Shown here: piece by piece, positions 1 to 9,362 of the stretch
Layout: each line of letters starts with the position of its first letter
Position numbering within the stretch: position 1 is the stretch's first letter
Source of the DNA: Hyaloraphidium curvatum
Taxonomy: Eukaryota > Monoblepharomycota > Hyaloraphidiomycetes > Hyaloraphidiales > Hyaloraphidiaceae
Assembly (NCBI GenBank): GCA_025558095.1
Contig: JAIVFI010000020.1
Span: 558,001-622,000 of the forward strand
Direction of reading: 5' to 3'
Length of the DNA: 64,000 bases
The notes under the pieces: generated by a model
What the model was told of the DNA's origin: nothing
Seen by the model: the letters and a program-made list of their open reading frames with translations, nothing else
Database searches by the model: none
Position numbers and translations under genes: made by a program

Positions 1-70
1 CCTCGTGTTCTCGCGATCGACGCGGTCTTTACTGGCAGGGACCGTGGTCCCCCTGCCTCCACCTCCCACA

Positions 71-1063
71 ATGCAGGCCGACGGCGCGCCCGGACCGCCG
101 CCGCTGCTAACTCCCCGGCTGTCTCTGCGGCGATGGACGGACGCCGACGTGCCCGATTTGGTGGACGTCGACGACGACGCGCGGTGGCGCGAACGGGACC
201 CGCGGGACGACCCCACGCTGGTGATCCGCGACCGCGCTTCGGGCGCGTTCCTCGGCTGGATATCCCTCGCGCCCTTCCCTCCGCGGCCGGGCCAGTGGGA
301 ACTCGGGTTCCGCCTGCGGGAGGAGCACTGGGGCAGGGGATACGCGACCGAGGCGGGCGGGGCCGTGCTGCGGTGGGCGTGGACGCGTCCCGAGATCGAC
401 GCCGTGTTCGGGGTCCACGACCCCGGCAACCCGGCGTGCAGGAGGGTGATGCTAAAGCTGGGCATGGCGGACGGCGAGGGGCTCGTCGAGTACCCCGGCG
501 AGGACTTTGGAACGTTTCCGTACTGCGTGATTTCGAGGGAGGCGGCGCTCGCACGGACTGCTGCTGGCATGCTGGATGGACAGCCAGGCGCTGCAACCGA
601 TTCCCAAAACGAGGGACGCCCGCGCGTCTGCAGCGTCGCCGCCGCACCCCTTTCGCCTTCCAGGCCAACGGCCCTCCGCCCCGAAAAGTTCGCCGGCCGC
701 ACCGAACGCCGCCTCGCCGCGCACCTTGGCCTCACCCAGTTCGGCGCCAACGCCGTGGACCTCGCCCCCGGCGCGTGGTCCTCCCTCGCGCACTGGCACG
801 AACGGGAGGACGAGTTCGCTCTCGTCCTGGCCGGGACGGTGGTGCTCGTTGACGGGTCGGGGGAGAGGACGCTGCGGGCCGGGGACTGCGCGGGGTTCCC
901 GGCGGGCCTGGCGTCTCCGCACAGGTTCGAGAACAGGGCGGGGAAGGGGGCGAGGCTGCTGGTGGTCGGGACGAGGCACAGGGGGAGGGAGGTGATACAT
1001 TACCCGGAGGACTTTGCGGAGCCGGTCGTGGTGCTCAGGGACGGGGAGGGCAGGCGGATCTAG
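71..1063 (+). CDS. GNAT acetyltransferase fused to a cupin domain
   Basis: The 330-residue single-exon frame has two domains with no stop between them. Residues about 10-165 read as a RimJ/RimL-like GNAT N-acetyltransferase: TPRLSLRRW near the start, and the acetyl-CoA-binding segment WGRGYATEAGG about residue 86, followed by a PGNPACRRVMLKLGM helix. Residues about 200-330 read as a small cupin: AHWHEREDEF supplies the metal-binding His/His/Glu pattern, followed by a GD turn and a late His (SPHRFENR). The frame is open upstream to a GTG at position 5, but ATG 71 sits just before the GNAT fold. The linker between the domains (about residues 165-200) is low in recognisable structure. In bacteria these domains are usually separate proteins, so this is either a true fusion or two genes joined by loss of a stop. 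Substrates are unknown. The upstream edge of the window is close, so a 5' exon cannot be excluded. Confidence 0.75.
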   Translation: MQADGAPGPPPLLTPRLSLRRWTDADVPDLVDVDDDARWRERDPRDDPTLVIRDRASGAFLGWISLAPFPPRPGQWELGFRLREEHWGRGYATEAGGAVLRWAWTRPEIDAVFGVHDPGNPACRRVMLKLGMADGEGLVEYPGEDFGTFPYCVISREAALARTAAGMLDGQPGAATDSQNEGRPRVCSVAAAPLSPSRPTALRPEKFAGRTERRLAAHLGLTQFGANAVDLAPGAWSSLAHWHEREDEFALVLAGTVVLVDGSGERTLRAGDCAGFPAGLASPHRFENRAGKGARLLVVGTRHRGREVIHYPEDFAEPVVVLRDGEGRRI

Positions 1064-1117
1064 TTGTTGAGCAGGCTTTCTTTGTCAGCAAGTGTGAAAT
1101 GTCTTTGCAACACGGTA

Positions 1118-1933
1118 TCAGAAGATGCCATCGATGAACGGGATCACGGCCTCGAGGAAGGCGTCCGGGTCCTCGGCGAACACGCAGTGCCCCGTCGCGA
1201 GCTCGGCGTACTCGGCGCCGGGCATCGCCGCGCGCGCCTGCGCCCCGTCGGACTTGGGGGCAATCACGGGATCGTACTTCCCAAAGACGAGCAGGGTCTT
1301 TGCCGTGATCGCCTTTGCGACATCCCGCACGTCGTTGGAGGGCTCCGCGAACGCGCGCCACGCAGCCCGGACGGCGGTGACGACCTCGGGCGCCGAGTGC
1401 TGCTCCTTGTACCGCAGCAGCAGCTCCTGGGCGTACTTGCCCTCCTGCTTCTTGGTGCAGAACCAGCCGAACGTGGCCGGCGACGGCGCGAGCGGCGACG
1501 CCATGAGCCTGCAGAAGGCCCGCGTCGCGAAGCCGTGGTCCGTGAACCCCCCCGGCGACACAAGGACGAGCCCCCTGACCCTGCCGGGCTCCTCGGCCGC
1601 GAGCCGCACCGCCGCGTTGGCGCCCAACGAGTTGCCGACGAGCACGGTGGGCGGCTGCGCCGTCTCGCGGACGAAGGCGCGGAGCACCGCCGCCGCGAGC
1701 TCCGGGCCCGCTTTGCCCGGGTCCGCCAAGGTGCCCTCGCCGTAGCCCGGGAACGCGAGCAGCACCACGCGGTACCGCGCGGCGAGGCGCCGGAGCACGC
1801 CGTCAAAGTCGCGGGGCGACCCGGGGTTGGCGTGCAGCAGGATGAGCGTCTTTTCGGCCGACGGGGGCCCGTGCACGGCGAAGCGGACCTCCTGGCCGCC
1901 CAGCGCGGCGAGCTTGACGGTCTGCTCGGTCAT
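1118..1933 (-). CDS. alpha/beta hydrolase
   Basis: A 271-residue single-exon alpha/beta hydrolase. The HxNPGSP oxyanion-region motif (LLHANPGSPRDFD), the FPGYGEG strand and the nucleophile elbow GNSLGAN are visible, followed by LVLVSPGG. A late VFGKYDP segment offers the acid residue and ATGHCVF the catalytic His. The start is set at the ATG giving MTEQTVKL, because the 27 codons before it carry no fold signal. It is convergent with the GNAT-cupin gene, with 54 bases between the stop codons. Such enzymes hydrolyse small esters or related bonds, but the sequence does not tell which. No signal peptide is seen, so it is likely cytosolic. Confidence 0.85.
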   Translation of the reverse strand: MTEQTVKLAALGGQEVRFAVHGPPSAEKTLILLHANPGSPRDFDGVLRRLAARYRVVLLAFPGYGEGTLADPGKAGPELAAAVLRAFVRETAQPPTVLVGNSLGANAAVRLAAEEPGRVRGLVLVSPGGFTDHGFATRAFCRLMASPLAPSPATFGWFCTKKQEGKYAQELLLRYKEQHSAPEVVTAVRAAWRAFAEPSNDVRDVAKAITAKTLLVFGKYDPVIAPKSDGAQARAAMPGAEYAELATGHCVFAEDPDAFLEAVIPFIDGIF

Positions 1934-2188
1934 GGTGCCGACCTGTTTGGCGAGCAGCTTCGGCCGGCCAAATGGGCGATAAAACTTGTGCGGCGAGACC
2001 CGCGTAATTCGCAAATCCCCGCCCTCACTCGCCTCACTCCTAACGGTCTAGGAGCACTCAGATCCTGCTTCCGTCGACGCTATGTCTTGGCGGCTGTCTT
2101 TGCATTCTAATCTAGTACTGATCTAGTAGTATCTAGTGATTCTCAAAGTCTGCCATTCCTCCTCACTTCTGCTTCCGGTGCCCTCTTT

Positions 2189-3407
2189 TCAGATTCCTTT
2201 CGGTTCGATCTGGATGCCCGGCATCACGACCTCGCAGGATTGCCCACTCAGCCTCCAGTTGCAGTACTGGTCCGCATTGGGTCCCTTGCAGCACCGTACG
2301 CAGTAGTTCCTGTAGGTCGGCCCAATCATCTCCACGTACCGATCGTACCCCGCGCAACCCGATCCCCTCGGGCTCCCCCTCAGATCCGGGGCCGCGGGAT
2401 CCGCGATCCCGTCCGAATCGAACTGGCCCCCCGAATCCCCCGGGAACAGGGGCACGGCCGCAGCGTCGAACCCGCCCCCCATCTGCACCCACTCGTCACC
2501 TCCTTCCGCTCCGCCGGTCGAGAAATGCGACGTGACGATCGCGCCGGACGGCATCGCCCGGAGCCGGCCCCCGGACAGGGCGACCATGGCCGGGGAACAG
2601 CGGATCGAGGCCGTCTGCTCGGACTCGCCGAGGGGGCGCGAGGTGTCGTCGGGCATCATGAGGCACCAGTGCTCGGCGGAAATGAGGCGCAGGTGGTTGG
2701 GGAGGTAGGTGGGATCGAGGAGTTCCGGGGGAACGGGGGAATCCGGCGGGGGTGATGGTGGCGCTTCCGTCGGGGGCGCTGGTGAAGTGGTGGTGGTGGT
2801 TTGAATCGCAGCAGGTGTTTCTGTGGTCGTCGGGCTCGTCGTGGTCGAGAAGCCCGAAGCAGTGCCGGGAAGATCTGGAGGCGGCGCCTCAGCACCCGGC
2901 CCCGCTTCACGTGATCCCATCCCCCAACTCACCCCCGGCCCCGTCACCCGATCCTGCCTCTCCGAAGCAAACGGCAGCATCGGCGCACTTTGCCCTATAG
3001 CAGCACCCGCTCTGGCACTGCGCGGGCGTCGAAGCCCTGCAGAACGCGCCCAAGCCACCCGGCCGCCTCCTCGCCGCGCACGCGTCCGCGGGCGCGCACA
3101 GCCCGCCGCGGCAGCATCCGGCCGCGCATTCCGTCGAATTAGTGCAGGTCGAGTTGAGGGGTTTGCCGGCGGGGGGATTCGTCTCGCGCTCGACGGCGGC
3201 GGCGAGCGCGGCGGCGTCGGCCCGGGCACGCCCGACGAGGCACAGGAGCGGTTGGGCCTGGCACGCGCCTGCTATGCAGCACGTTTCAGGGCAATGCTTG
3301 TCACAGGGCAGGTAGTCGGTCTCGATGGCGTTGCGCAGCGCAGGGAGCGCGTCTGCCGGGAGTGGCAGCAGGAGGAGGGGCAGCAAGAAGAGGCAAAGGA
3401 GGGCCAT
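2189..3407 (-). CDS. secreted Cys-rich protein with Thr/Pro-rich linker
   Basis: Two exons (3407-2948 and 2904-2189) join in phase over a 43-nt intron to give about 391 residues. The first exon begins MALLCLFLLPLLLL, a clear signal peptide. A Cys-rich module follows, with paired cysteines (CCIAGAC, CCRGGLC, CCYRAKC) resembling repeated disulfide-knot units. Exon 2 starts with a Pro/Thr linker (TTTSPTTTE, TTTTTSPAPP) typical of O-glycosylated extracellular proteins. It ends with a second Cys-containing region (NYCVRCCKG, CNWRLSGQSC). I do not recognise the family. The frame is open upstream to a TTG at 3440, but ATG 3407 places the hydrophobic core at the N-terminus. The exact splice pair is uncertain: a GTGAGT lies about 15 nt further into the intron but breaks phase with the visible acceptors. 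Likely cell-surface or secreted. Confidence 0.65.
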
Positions 3408-3886
3408 GGCGCGGCGCAGGTATCTCGAATCCCCGGCCAATTAGGCCTCGCGAGAGCAGATGCTCGGCTCCCGGGTTTGTTTTGGGGAATCCGGTTGCGG
3501 CGGCGCGGACCGGTCTTCTGCTTTGGAAAAGCGGCGGAGTTTTGGCGGCCCCGCCACCGGCCGGTTCCGAAAAGGTCAGGGACGATCCCCTCCGATCCTC
3601 GTCCCTTTCCTGTTTGCTCTTCTCTCTTTGGCTCTCTTTAAGCTTCGATCCTCGACGAAATCCTTCTCGTGGAGCTCCAGGAAAAGTGGCCGATCTCCGG
3701 CTCCGTCGCCGGCGCTGCACCTCGCAAGCTCGTGCCTGCCGCTGTCAGGCAGAAGCCTTGCCCGATATGGGTTCCTGCCCAGCAAAATGATCGCCCGAAT
3801 GCAATGCAGGACAAACATAGCAATCTCTTGTACATCAGTGTGCTGTGAGAGCCTGTTTTCCCGGGACCCGCCGCCTCCCGGTCCGA
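3408..3886. other. intergenic, no gene seen
   Basis: About 480 bases between the start of the Cys-rich gene and the stop of the next alpha/beta hydrolase, both on the minus strand. Short open frames here have no coherent composition. It presumably holds the promoter of the Cys-rich gene, but I see no convincing motif. Confidence 0.5.
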
Positions 3887-5295
3887 TCACTTCGTGATGA
3901 ACTCGCGGATCACCCGCGCCACCTCGTCCTTGGACGCCGGCTCCAGGTGCGGGTGGTGGCTGCCCTTGACTTTGACGATCTCGCAGCCGCCGCCGCGCTT
4001 GCGGAGGGCCTCGATCCGCTTGGTGAAGACGGGGTCGTCGTCCATGGTCAAGAAGAAGGGAGAGTCGAGGCCAATGACGATGAGGACGGGTGCTCTGTGG
4101 GCGTAGGGTGAAGAATTTCTTGTCAGAAACGGAATCCCTAACGCCCTAGCACCGCACCCACGTGATTGCCTCCATGTAGTGGATGACGGCCTCCTCGCTC
4201 CACCGGAACGGCGGCCTCAGCGTGAGCTTGACGTCGCTCCTCCAGCTCCACATGGTCCCCTTTGGCGTCTCCACCGTCTCCAGCCCCCTCTCGGCGAGCA
4301 GCCTGCTCGCCTCGACCGTCAGCGGCACGATGCCCTTTGTCGCCCGGACCACCGCCGCCTCCTCCACCGACGCGTACAGGGGCTTCCGCGAGGCGCCTTG
4401 GGAGTGGATCGCGCGCTGCCGCTTGACGTAGTCGACGAGGTGCTGCGTGTGGTTGTCGGAGGGGACGCCGATGGGGCCGAGGGACTCCACCAGGACAACG
4501 TGGGAGAAGAGGTTGGGGTAGGCGGCGGAGATGAGCATCGAGTTGTGGCCGCCCCTGGGAACGATGGGGATGTTAGACGCGGGCCCAGGGGGGTGACGGC
4601 GGGGGAGAACAAACATGCTGTGGCCGATGAGGACGATCTTCTTCTCGACCTTGCCCTCCATCAGCTGCGCCAGCGGTGGTGCCCAACCGATCGCCTCGAG
4701 GAAGGCAACAAAATCGTCCATATAATCGTAGAGGTAATATAGTTCCCTGGTGGGCCTGTGGGAAGAGTGTCCGTGCCCGGTCGAGTCCACCGAAACGATG
4801 CAGACTTTGGAGCCAGCCGGGACGCCGGGGATGACGGCTTCGGCAAAGGGCGCGTAGGAAGAGGAGCTGAGCGGCACCAATAACGAGAGAAGGAGAAAGA
4901 TTTGAAACCGCAAGAGCCGTTTTAAAGGTGTGGGAGGGAGGGAGGGAGGGAGGGAACATCGTCAGCGGACAAGCGCGGCACGACAACAGCGTTCCTCCCT
5001 ACTTGTCGAGCCAACCATGGAGGCAAAACACCCTGATCGCCTCGGTGTCGGCGACGTCCGCCCCCCAGACCTGGGCGGCAAGCGTGATCCCGTTCGGCAG
5101 CCGCGCCGAGAGCTCCCGCGCCTGCATCGGGTCCACGAAAGGCGACTCCGACACCATCTCTCCCGCAATCGCGGCCGCCGCCATCGCGATCGCGTCGTGG
5201 TGGGAGGGAATGGCCCCGGCCGGACCCGCTGGGCCGGCTCGCGCCAGGGACTTTTCGGGGGGATGGCCGTTCGCGGCGGGCTCGGCGGACGCCAT
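3887..5295 (-). CDS. alpha/beta hydrolase, serine-hydrolase-like (SERHL type)
   Basis: Four exons (5295-5003, 4866-4615, 4554-4162, 4094-3887) join in phase to 381 residues. Exon 1 ends in FCLHGWLDN, the conserved HGW strand. Exon 2 opens with SSSYAPFAEAV and contains VSVDSTGHGHS. The nucleophile elbow GHSMGG is split by the 60-nt intron 4555-4614: exon 2 gives GHSM and exon 3 GGHNSM. The 67-nt intron 4095-4161 joins MEAIT to APVLIVIGLDSPFF. The final exon carries KVKGSHHPHLEP, the catalytic His region. Introns 1-3 measure 136, 60 and 67 nt. The spacing and HGWLDN motif match the serine hydrolase-like/MEST group. No signal peptide. Substrate unknown. Intron 1 contains a long run of GGGA repeats (plus strand 4932-4954). 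Confidence 0.85.
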
Positions 5296-6291
5296 CGCGC
5301 TCCGATCCGAGCAATCGAGGGAGAGGGAAAAAAGTCCGAGCCTCCAATAGGCGACGATTGCCGCGCACGGCGCGGGGAGACGTCGGAAGCTTCCCGCTTC
5401 TTCCGCGTGCTAAGGGACTGTCCGGCGAGTGACCAAGTGTTTGCCAGGACTCAATCGGGCTCGCTGCAGGGGGAGTCCACGGCGACTGGGAGGGCGGCCG
5501 GCGAAGGTAAGTAGTAAGTAGTCGGGTGGATGGCACGGCTCAGTGGCTCTACGAGATAGGAGGGTAGTTTTGGGGGCTTCACCCTGCCAACCCAACAAAA
5601 CCGACTCATCGGACCCGACATCGAAGCGACCGGGCCATTTCTCGCGCTGAACCGCGGCGAGTTGTTCCCCTGCGCGAGATTGGCTCAGTCCCAGACTCCG
5701 GTTGGCCAGATCGTGGCTGGGAAGATGTGGCCGGGAGTCTCTCGCGCCCGCTGTTCGTCAACGTCGAAATCCAGGGAACAGCGCGTGGACTCGGTGGATC
5801 TCTATTGCAATACACATGAGCCTCTCCAAATCCATTGGAGCAGGATGCACCATTGTGGGCCACAGTAGAGCTGTGGCAGGGGTGTAGAAGATTGTCGCGC
5901 CGCGGGGCCGAGCCCCACGGGCGGCGACGCCGCTCAGGTACGAGTGTGGGCTCGCGGGCCGCGCATCGGGGTTCCAGGAAGGGTCTTCGGTCATTGAACT
6001 CCGCTCCAATACACCGCGAATATGTATCCGTTGCGGCCCGAGCGCGGCCACGGTCCAACTTGGCCCGTGCTCGTGGCCCGTGCCCATGGTCCAAGCCCAT
6101 GAAGCCACTATCCAAATCCGCATCCGATGACGCCGCGTGGGCGAGGGCGTCCCATCTCCAACAAGGGGTACCCCACGCAGTTTTTGGGGGTTCGGTCTCC
6201 TCAGCCGACCAAGTGCGCGATCCGCATCCAGATCTCGCCCGCCAAACCTCGTATCATATTGTTAGTTACACATAGTCAACATTTTCAGCCA
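5296..6291. other. intergenic, 1.0 kb, no gene seen
   Basis: No open frame here has protein-like composition on either strand, and I see no tRNA- or rRNA-like structure. It separates the start of the minus-strand hydrolase from the 3' end of the CPC-family gene. It includes the hydrolase promoter side and short direct repeats of AAGTAGT near 5510-5522. Confidence 0.5.
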
Positions 6292-7896
6292 TCACCGGGT
6301 TGGGCAAATGACGTCCGCCGTCCCAACAACACCCGCTCCCCTCAGCAGCGTCCAAAGCGAAAACGCGACCGTCACGAGCGTCACCAGGACCCCCCGCGCA
6401 AACCCCGCGTCCACCGCGAACCCCAGCATCGTCGCCTTGCTGTTCTCGGCCGCGCGCGTGAGATCCTCGAGCACCCGGTCGTGGGCCGCCAGCACGTCCG
6501 CCGCGCCGGCGGTATCCGCGCGGGCCGCCCCGATTGCGGCTTCGCGCTTCGCACGGACGAGCATGCCCTTGGCCTCGTACGAGGCAGAGCGCAGGAGGGC
6601 CGCCACACGCTTGATCTGCTCGTTCGCGACGGCGAGGTGGAACAGGTTGAAGAGCAGGGCGTTGGAGATGAGGAGGAGCAGGGAGATTGAATAGAGCGTT
6701 ATGCAGGATCCACCTGCCTGGGATAGGAGAAGTGTGAGCAATCGAACGCGACCCGCGGCAGACCGCGCCGCACCCACGATGTTGAGGACGATGGGAACCA
6801 CTTCCTGCAGACCAAAGAGGGCGAGCGACGCTTGTCCGCTTTGAATCCAAAAGTGGCCACGTTCCCAGACGCGCGACAACCGGGTCACGAGCACCTCGAA
6901 AAGATCCTCTCTGGGCAGCTGCTCCCAGTCGACAGGGAACCCCGAAAAGAGCGCGTCGTGGTACCGGGCAAGGAAGTCGCGCAGGGCAAGGTAGAGGGAA
7001 CGGTGTTGCAACCGCAAGGAGAGGCGCAGGAGCGACACGCTGGATTGCGGCAGCACAAGGAAAGTGACCGGAGTGTGTACAAGGGTCGCAAGCAGGAGGA
7101 AGACGCCCAAAGCGGCCCAGCCGGAGCTCCAAAATAGGGGTGCAAACGTGACCAGCGCCGTCCAGCCAGTGAAGATGCATGCAGCGATCCCGAACGCAAT
7201 GTTGAGGACGACCGCGCCCATGTAGAGCCACCCTGTGGACAGAACGAGCCTGCCCGCGCACTCCGGGAGCGAACAGGGGCACAACGGATCCGCACGATCG
7301 TGCGTCACCAGGATGCTCCGGGTAGCCGAGGATCCAATGCCATGCTCGGCCGCCACGTCTTCCTTTTGATCGGCGCCGCTTGCGGCCGAGGAAATCTCTA
7401 TCAGCTGGAGATATCGCACCAGGCTGGCAAAGGGATGGGAATCAAACGCGCTCCCGCCCACCGACGACGGCAGAAGCGTCGATCCGGAAAGAAGCCGCCG
7501 GAAACCGTCGGCGGTGGAGTGGATCAGGATCAGCGCCGCGTGGGACAGCCCGAGCGCGGCCGTGCCAAAGGCCATCTGCCGCGCACCGAAAGTGCCGGCA
7601 CTATCGTTGAACAGCCACACGGGAATCAGGAGCAGGGCCGCGGCCACGGAAACCGAGCAGGCCCTGAACGCATACGAACGAGCGGCCCACGGCCCGAGAG
7701 CGAAGGAGAGTTTGGAGAACCCGCGCAGGACCGGGAGGCCGGAAAACGCGCGCGACACGGTGTCCGGCGACAGCGGTTCGGCGTCGCGGAGACCGGCCGC
7801 GGGATCCGCGGGCGCCGGAGTGGGTCCAATCTGCGCGGCGACGCCGAGGTCCGCGGGCAGCAGTGCGAGCCACTCGCGCTCCCGAAACGAGAGCAT
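6292..7896 (-). CDS. multi-pass membrane protein, CPC family copy A
   Basis: An intact single-exon gene of 534 residues, not a family I recognise. The N-terminus MLSFREREWLALLP is followed by ADPAAGLRDAEPLS, then a first hydrophobic pair (AAALLLIPVWLF; RQMAFGTAALGLSHAALIL). A loop ends in THDRADPLCPCSLPECAG (about residue 205), and more helices follow (GAVVLNIAFGIAACIF and GWAALGVFLLLATLV). A long polar segment precedes SCITLYSISLLLLISNALLF. A coiled polar region then leads to the last helix and the tail LWTLLRGAGVVGTADVICP. About seven membrane spans are plausible. No signal peptide. The same order of motifs recurs in three genes at 59-63.5 kb, which makes this a paralogous family. The ATG at 7896 aligns with the REW motif of the other copies. 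Function unknown; a membrane receptor, channel or transporter are all possible. Confidence 0.8.
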   Translation of the reverse strand: MLSFREREWLALLPADLGVAAQIGPTPAPADPAAGLRDAEPLSPDTVSRAFSGLPVLRGFSKLSFALGPWAARSYAFRACSVSVAAALLLIPVWLFNDSAGTFGARQMAFGTAALGLSHAALILIHSTADGFRRLLSGSTLLPSSVGGSAFDSHPFASLVRYLQLIEISSAASGADQKEDVAAEHGIGSSATRSILVTHDRADPLCPCSLPECAGRLVLSTGWLYMGAVVLNIAFGIAACIFTGWTALVTFAPLFWSSGWAALGVFLLLATLVHTPVTFLVLPQSSVSLLRLSLRLQHRSLYLALRDFLARYHDALFSGFPVDWEQLPREDLFEVLVTRLSRVWERGHFWIQSGQASLALFGLQEVVPIVLNIVGAARSAAGRVRLLTLLLSQAGGSCITLYSISLLLLISNALLFNLFHLAVANEQIKRVAALLRSASYEAKGMLVRAKREAAIGAARADTAGAADVLAAHDRVLEDLTRAAENSKATMLGFAVDAGFARGVLVTLVTVAFSLWTLLRGAGVVGTADVICPTR

Positions 7897-7963
7897 CGCG
7901 GCCGAATGTCAGCCCACGCACCCGCCGATCGACCAATGCAAGTCGTTGGACCATGGGAGCGGC

Positions 7964-8365
7964 ATGCCGTGGGCGCCGATTTGGTACCCGTCCCTGAACA
8001 GCGACGAGCGCCGCGGGATGTCCGGCCGCCTGTGGGCCGCCATCCCCGACGGCGCCACCGAAGTGCCCTTCGAAGACCTCGCAGCCCTCACCGACGTCTT
8101 TGGCAACCCTGCCGTCTGGGCCGGCGGGGAGCGGTTCCCCACGATGGACTTCCAGCTGCAAATCCGCAACTTGCCCGTCCCGACGGACGCACCGTTCCAG
8201 ATGCGCAGCTGGAGGGGGGCCACAACCCGCGGGAGGACGGATTGGCAGTGCGAGATTTGGAGCTCGGACGGGGAGAGGCTGCTGGCCGTCACGCGACAAA
8301 GCAACATCGTAGTCTCTACGGAAGCTTGGTCAACCGCGGGCGGCTCCAAGCGGGCGAAGATCTGA
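7964..8365 (+). pseudogene. C-terminal hotdog half of a thioesterase-like protein
   Basis: The frame from the ATG at 7964 reads MPWAPIWYPSL, then GRLWAAIPDG, LAALTDVFGNPAVW, PTMDFQLQIRN and RTDWQCEIWSSDGE. This is the pattern of the second hotdog domain of acyl-CoA thioesterase-like (TesB/4HBT_3) proteins. Such proteins usually carry two hotdog domains in about 270-290 residues; only about 130 are here. The missing N-terminal half would have to lie where the minus-strand CPC copy A gene is encoded, so this is most likely a truncated remnant. A short single-hotdog gene expressed on its own cannot be ruled out. The frame is open upstream through the antisense of copy A without thioesterase features. 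Confidence 0.5.
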
Positions 8366-8523
8366 CCCTAGGTTGGGATGGTTAGACGCGTGGCATTTCA
8401 GAGAGAAGCGGGGACCGGGAGCAAATAGATCACCAAAGAGAGTCTCATCATTCGACTCGATCCTCCTTGCGGACGGCCACAACACCAAACACTGCTGTAA
8501 CCAGCCTTCTGCGAGTCCTGGCA

Positions 8524-9174
8524 ATGCGATTCCTGGACCGCGCCGACGCCGGGCGCCAGCTTGCCGCCCGCCTCGCCGACCTCCGCCTCGCTGATCCCGT
8601 CATCCTCGCGCTCCCCCGGGGCGGCGTCCCTGTCGCCCACGAGATCTGCCGGCAGCTGAACGCTCCGCTCGACCTCGTCATGGTGCGCAAGATCGGGGCG
8701 CCGGGCAACGAGGAGCTCGCGGCGGGTGCGGTCGTCGACGGGGACGCGCAAGAGCTTGTGCTCAACGAGGACGTGGTGGAGCTTTTCGGCATCAGCGAAC
8801 AGTACCTTCAGGGGGAAAAGGCACGCCAACTGGCCGAGATCGAGCGGAGGAGGCGCAGGTACCTCGGCGACCGGCCCAGAGTTTCGATCGCGGGGCGCAC
8901 CGTCGTAGTGGTCGACGACGGGATCGCGACGGGGGCTACTGTGCGGGCTGCCCTGCGTGCGGTGCGGAAGATGGGACCCAAGCAAGTAGTCTTCGCCGTT
9001 CCGGTCGCGGACGCTGAAGTGCTGGGATCGCTGGAGGGCGAGGCCGATCGGGTGGTCTGCGTGCACGTGCCGAAGCATCTGGGGGCCGTCGGCATGTCGT
9101 ACCGCAACTTCGAGCAGATGGAGGACGAGGAAGTGATCCGATTGATGGCGGTCAATCCTGCGCGTGCAGCTTAG
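8524..9174 (+). CDS. bacterial-type phosphoribosyltransferase
   Basis: A 216-residue single-exon protein beginning MRFLDRADAGRQLAARL. It has the LALPRGGVPVA strand, the flexible-loop region after VMVRKIGAPGNEELA, and the PRPP-binding signature VVVVDDGIATGATVRAAL about residue 135. This is a type I PRTase fold of the sort found widely in bacteria as an uncharacterised phosphoribosyltransferase. The nucleobase substrate is not evident. ATG 8524 is the start, since the longer frame begins only at a TTG at 8467. It has no intron, unlike many neighbours. Together with the bacterial look this suggests horizontal transfer, but that is inference. Confidence 0.85.
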   Translation: MRFLDRADAGRQLAARLADLRLADPVILALPRGGVPVAHEICRQLNAPLDLVMVRKIGAPGNEELAAGAVVDGDAQELVLNEDVVELFGISEQYLQGEKARQLAEIERRRRRYLGDRPRVSIAGRTVVVVDDGIATGATVRAALRAVRKMGPKQVVFAVPVADAEVLGSLEGEADRVVCVHVPKHLGAVGMSYRNFEQMEDEEVIRLMAVNPARAA

Positions 9175-9362
9175 CCGGGAAAGACTCGGACGCTTGGGGG
9201 GGTCGGGGATGCACGGGTTCGGCGGCCGAGCATCCGGAGACGGGGAAGCCAAATGGGTAACAGTAGCTTTGCACACTGCTACGGAGGGCCGCAGCGCACT
9301 TTTTCTGTACATTAGTCATGATTGTTCGTAGATGTTACTCGGATCCCGTGGCCCCAAACCCC

